This document shows, piece after piece, positions 4,687 to 5,650 of a stretch of 5,650 nucleotides of DNA. The stretch covers positions 1-5,650 of the forward strand of contig JAWVYO010000133.1 in assembly GCA_033722675.1 (NCBI GenBank), written 5' to 3'. Every line of letters begins with the position of its first letter. Positions within the stretch are counted from its first letter, which is position 1. Below the pieces are notes generated by a model, which worked only from the letters and a program-made list of their open reading frames with translations, had not been told where the DNA came from and searched no databases. This stretch comes from DATHYU01 sp033722675. Lineage in GTDB: Bacteria; Actinomycetota; Acidimicrobiia; Spongiisociales; UBA11373. The position numbers were made by a program, and so were the translations under genes.

Positions 4687-4693
4687 GAGACGC

Positions 4694-5650
4694 GTGGCGA
4701 ACCGGTTCGGGGTGTTGGGGCCGTTGGTGGTGGTGATCGCCGGCGAGGACCGGGCGCCGTCTGCGCCTCGTCAGCGGGCCCTGTTGGGCCTGTTCCTGCT
4801 GTCTCCGGGTGTGCCGATCCCCTCCGAGCGGATCCTCGACCGTCTCTGGGGTGAGGACCCGCCCTCGGGTGGTGTCAAGACGGTGGGGTTCCATCTCTCC
4901 AAGCTCCGTGACGCCCTCGAACCCGACCGCGAAAAGGGCACCGACGGCACGGTCATCCGCACGACGCCTGCCGGTTACGTGTTGGACGTCGATCCCGCCG
5001 ACGTGGACGCCTCCCACTTCGAAGCGCTCCTCGGAGACGCCCGTGCGGTGTTGGGTGACGATCCGGGCAAGGCTGCGGCCCTGGCCCGTGACGCCCTGGG
5101 CCTGTGGCGGGGCCCCGCGCTGGCGGACTTCACCTACGAGGAGTTCGCCCAAGACGAGATCCGCCGCCTCGACGAAGCACGCCTCCGGGCCTTGGAGACC
5201 CGCGTCGAAGCCGATCTGGCGTTGGGCCGCCACGCCGACCTCGTCGGGGAACTGGAACGGCTCATCGCCGACCATCCCCTCCGGGAGGGACTGCGGGCGT
5301 CGCTGATGGTCGCCCTCTACCGCTCCGGACGCCAGGCCGACGCCCTCCGGGCCTACGAAGACACCCGCCGCACCCTCGCCGACGAACTCGGCATCGACCC
5401 GTCGCGAGAACTGCGGGACCTCGAAGCCGCCATCCTCGCCCAGGACCCCGCCCTCGACCTCCCCCTCTGGGCCACCCCATCGGCCGCCGCCCCCCGCACC
5501 GACGACGTCCCCAACCCCTACAAGGGCCTCCGACCCTTCACCGAAACCGACACCGACGACTTCCACGGACGCGAGGCGGTGATCGCCGACCTCCTCGAAC
5601 GCATGGATGCGGCGGGATCGGGATCGCTCATCGCCCTCGTCGGTCCCTCC
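4694..5650 (+). CDS. BTAD-type transcriptional regulator fused to nSTAND1 NTPase (3' truncated)
   Basis: The first 319 residues of a large regulator; the frame is open to the window end. Residues about 4-98 form an OmpR/PhoB-type DNA-binding winged helix (FGVLGPLVV..., PRQRALLGLFLL, ILDRLWGEDPPSGG, VGFHLSKLRDAL, TPAGYVLDV). Residues about 105-250 are the bacterial transcriptional activator domain, helical and TPR-like (SHFEALLGDAR, LGLWRGPALADF, RLDEARLRALETRVEADLALGRH, HPLREGLRASLMVALYRSGRQADALRAYEDTR, LGIDPSRELRDLEAAIL). A Pro/Ala linker leads to NPYKGLRPF (274-282) and FHGRE (290-294), hallmarks of the nSTAND1 NTPase, and the window ends at LVGPS, where the Walker A loop starts. Such proteins usually continue into WD40 repeats or other sensor repeats. 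SARP/AfsR relatives activate secondary metabolism or stress genes. The divergent metalloprotease gene is a natural candidate target. Confidence 0.93.
   Translation, partial: MANRFGVLGPLVVVIAGEDRAPSAPRQRALLGLFLLSPGVPIPSERILDRLWGEDPPSGGVKTVGFHLSKLRDALEPDREKGTDGTVIRTTPAGYVLDVDPADVDASHFEALLGDARAVLGDDPGKAAALARDALGLWRGPALADFTYEEFAQDEIRRLDEARLRALETRVEADLALGRHADLVGELERLIADHPLREGLRASLMVALYRSGRQADALRAYEDTRRTLADELGIDPSRELRDLEAAILAQDPALDLPLWATPSAAAPRTDDVPNPYKGLRPFTETDTDDFHGREAVIADLLERMDAAGSGSLIALVGPS

Noticed and set aside
4667..5566. A 299-codon minus-strand open frame antisense to the regulator
   Set aside because: Gly/Val-rich mirror of the BTAD coding frame with no domain signature; the plus strand has clear wHTH, BTAD and nSTAND1 motifs and a good SD.
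1..5650. CRISPR array, rRNA, riboswitch or insertion sequence
   Set aside because: No regularly spaced repeats, rRNA motifs, recognisable aptamer cores or transposase motifs were seen on either strand.

Overview
The window is GC-rich DNA from an actinobacterium, probably an uncultured or little-studied lineage such as Acidimicrobiia (the class is an inference). The clade markers are CrgA, a cell-division protein found only in Actinobacteria, a MutY with the actinobacterial GSDRQVRG tail, TANNNT-type -10 boxes, and a BTAD-type regulator fused to a STAND NTPase. crgA next to pabA/trpG with a tRNA-Ala(TGC) nearby recalls the origin-proximal segment of mycobacterial chromosomes, so this may lie fairly near oriC.

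Left part (1-1321): the 3' end of mutY (+) runs stop-to-stop into pabA/trpG (-). pabA and the short crgA gene (+) diverge from a 62-bp region with back-to-back -10 boxes. crgA is probably transcribed as a leaderless mRNA.

Centre (1322-3496): crgA converges on a minus-strand group: NUDIX hydrolase, thiolase, then a small membrane protein with a zinc-ribbon-like tail. The small gene starts at a TTG that overlaps the thiolase stop. The 179-bp gap between crgA and this group holds a GC-rich hairpin and a cluster of DnaA-box-like sequences built as two copies of a two-box unit 61 bp apart, plus one inverted box. This cluster is the most unexpected signal in the window.

Right part (3497-5650): a complete tRNA-Ala(TGC) with the G3:U70 identity pair is followed 104 bp downstream by a perfect 23-bp copy of its own 3' end, which looks like an attachment-site scar. 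Next comes a heavily base-paired intergenic stretch with three strong hairpins. A minus-strand gene for an exported HExxH metalloprotease-like protein then diverges from a large regulator with a winged helix, a BTAD domain and the beginning of an nSTAND1 NTPase domain, cut by the window end. Their shared 173-bp upstream region carries four GGTTAG/CTAAC motifs that could be operators.

The housekeeping genes (mutY, pabA, crgA, tRNA, thiolase) have no evident functional link beyond shared location. The regulator/metalloprotease pair looks like a small separate module to the right of the possible att scar. I see no rRNA, CRISPR array or transposase.
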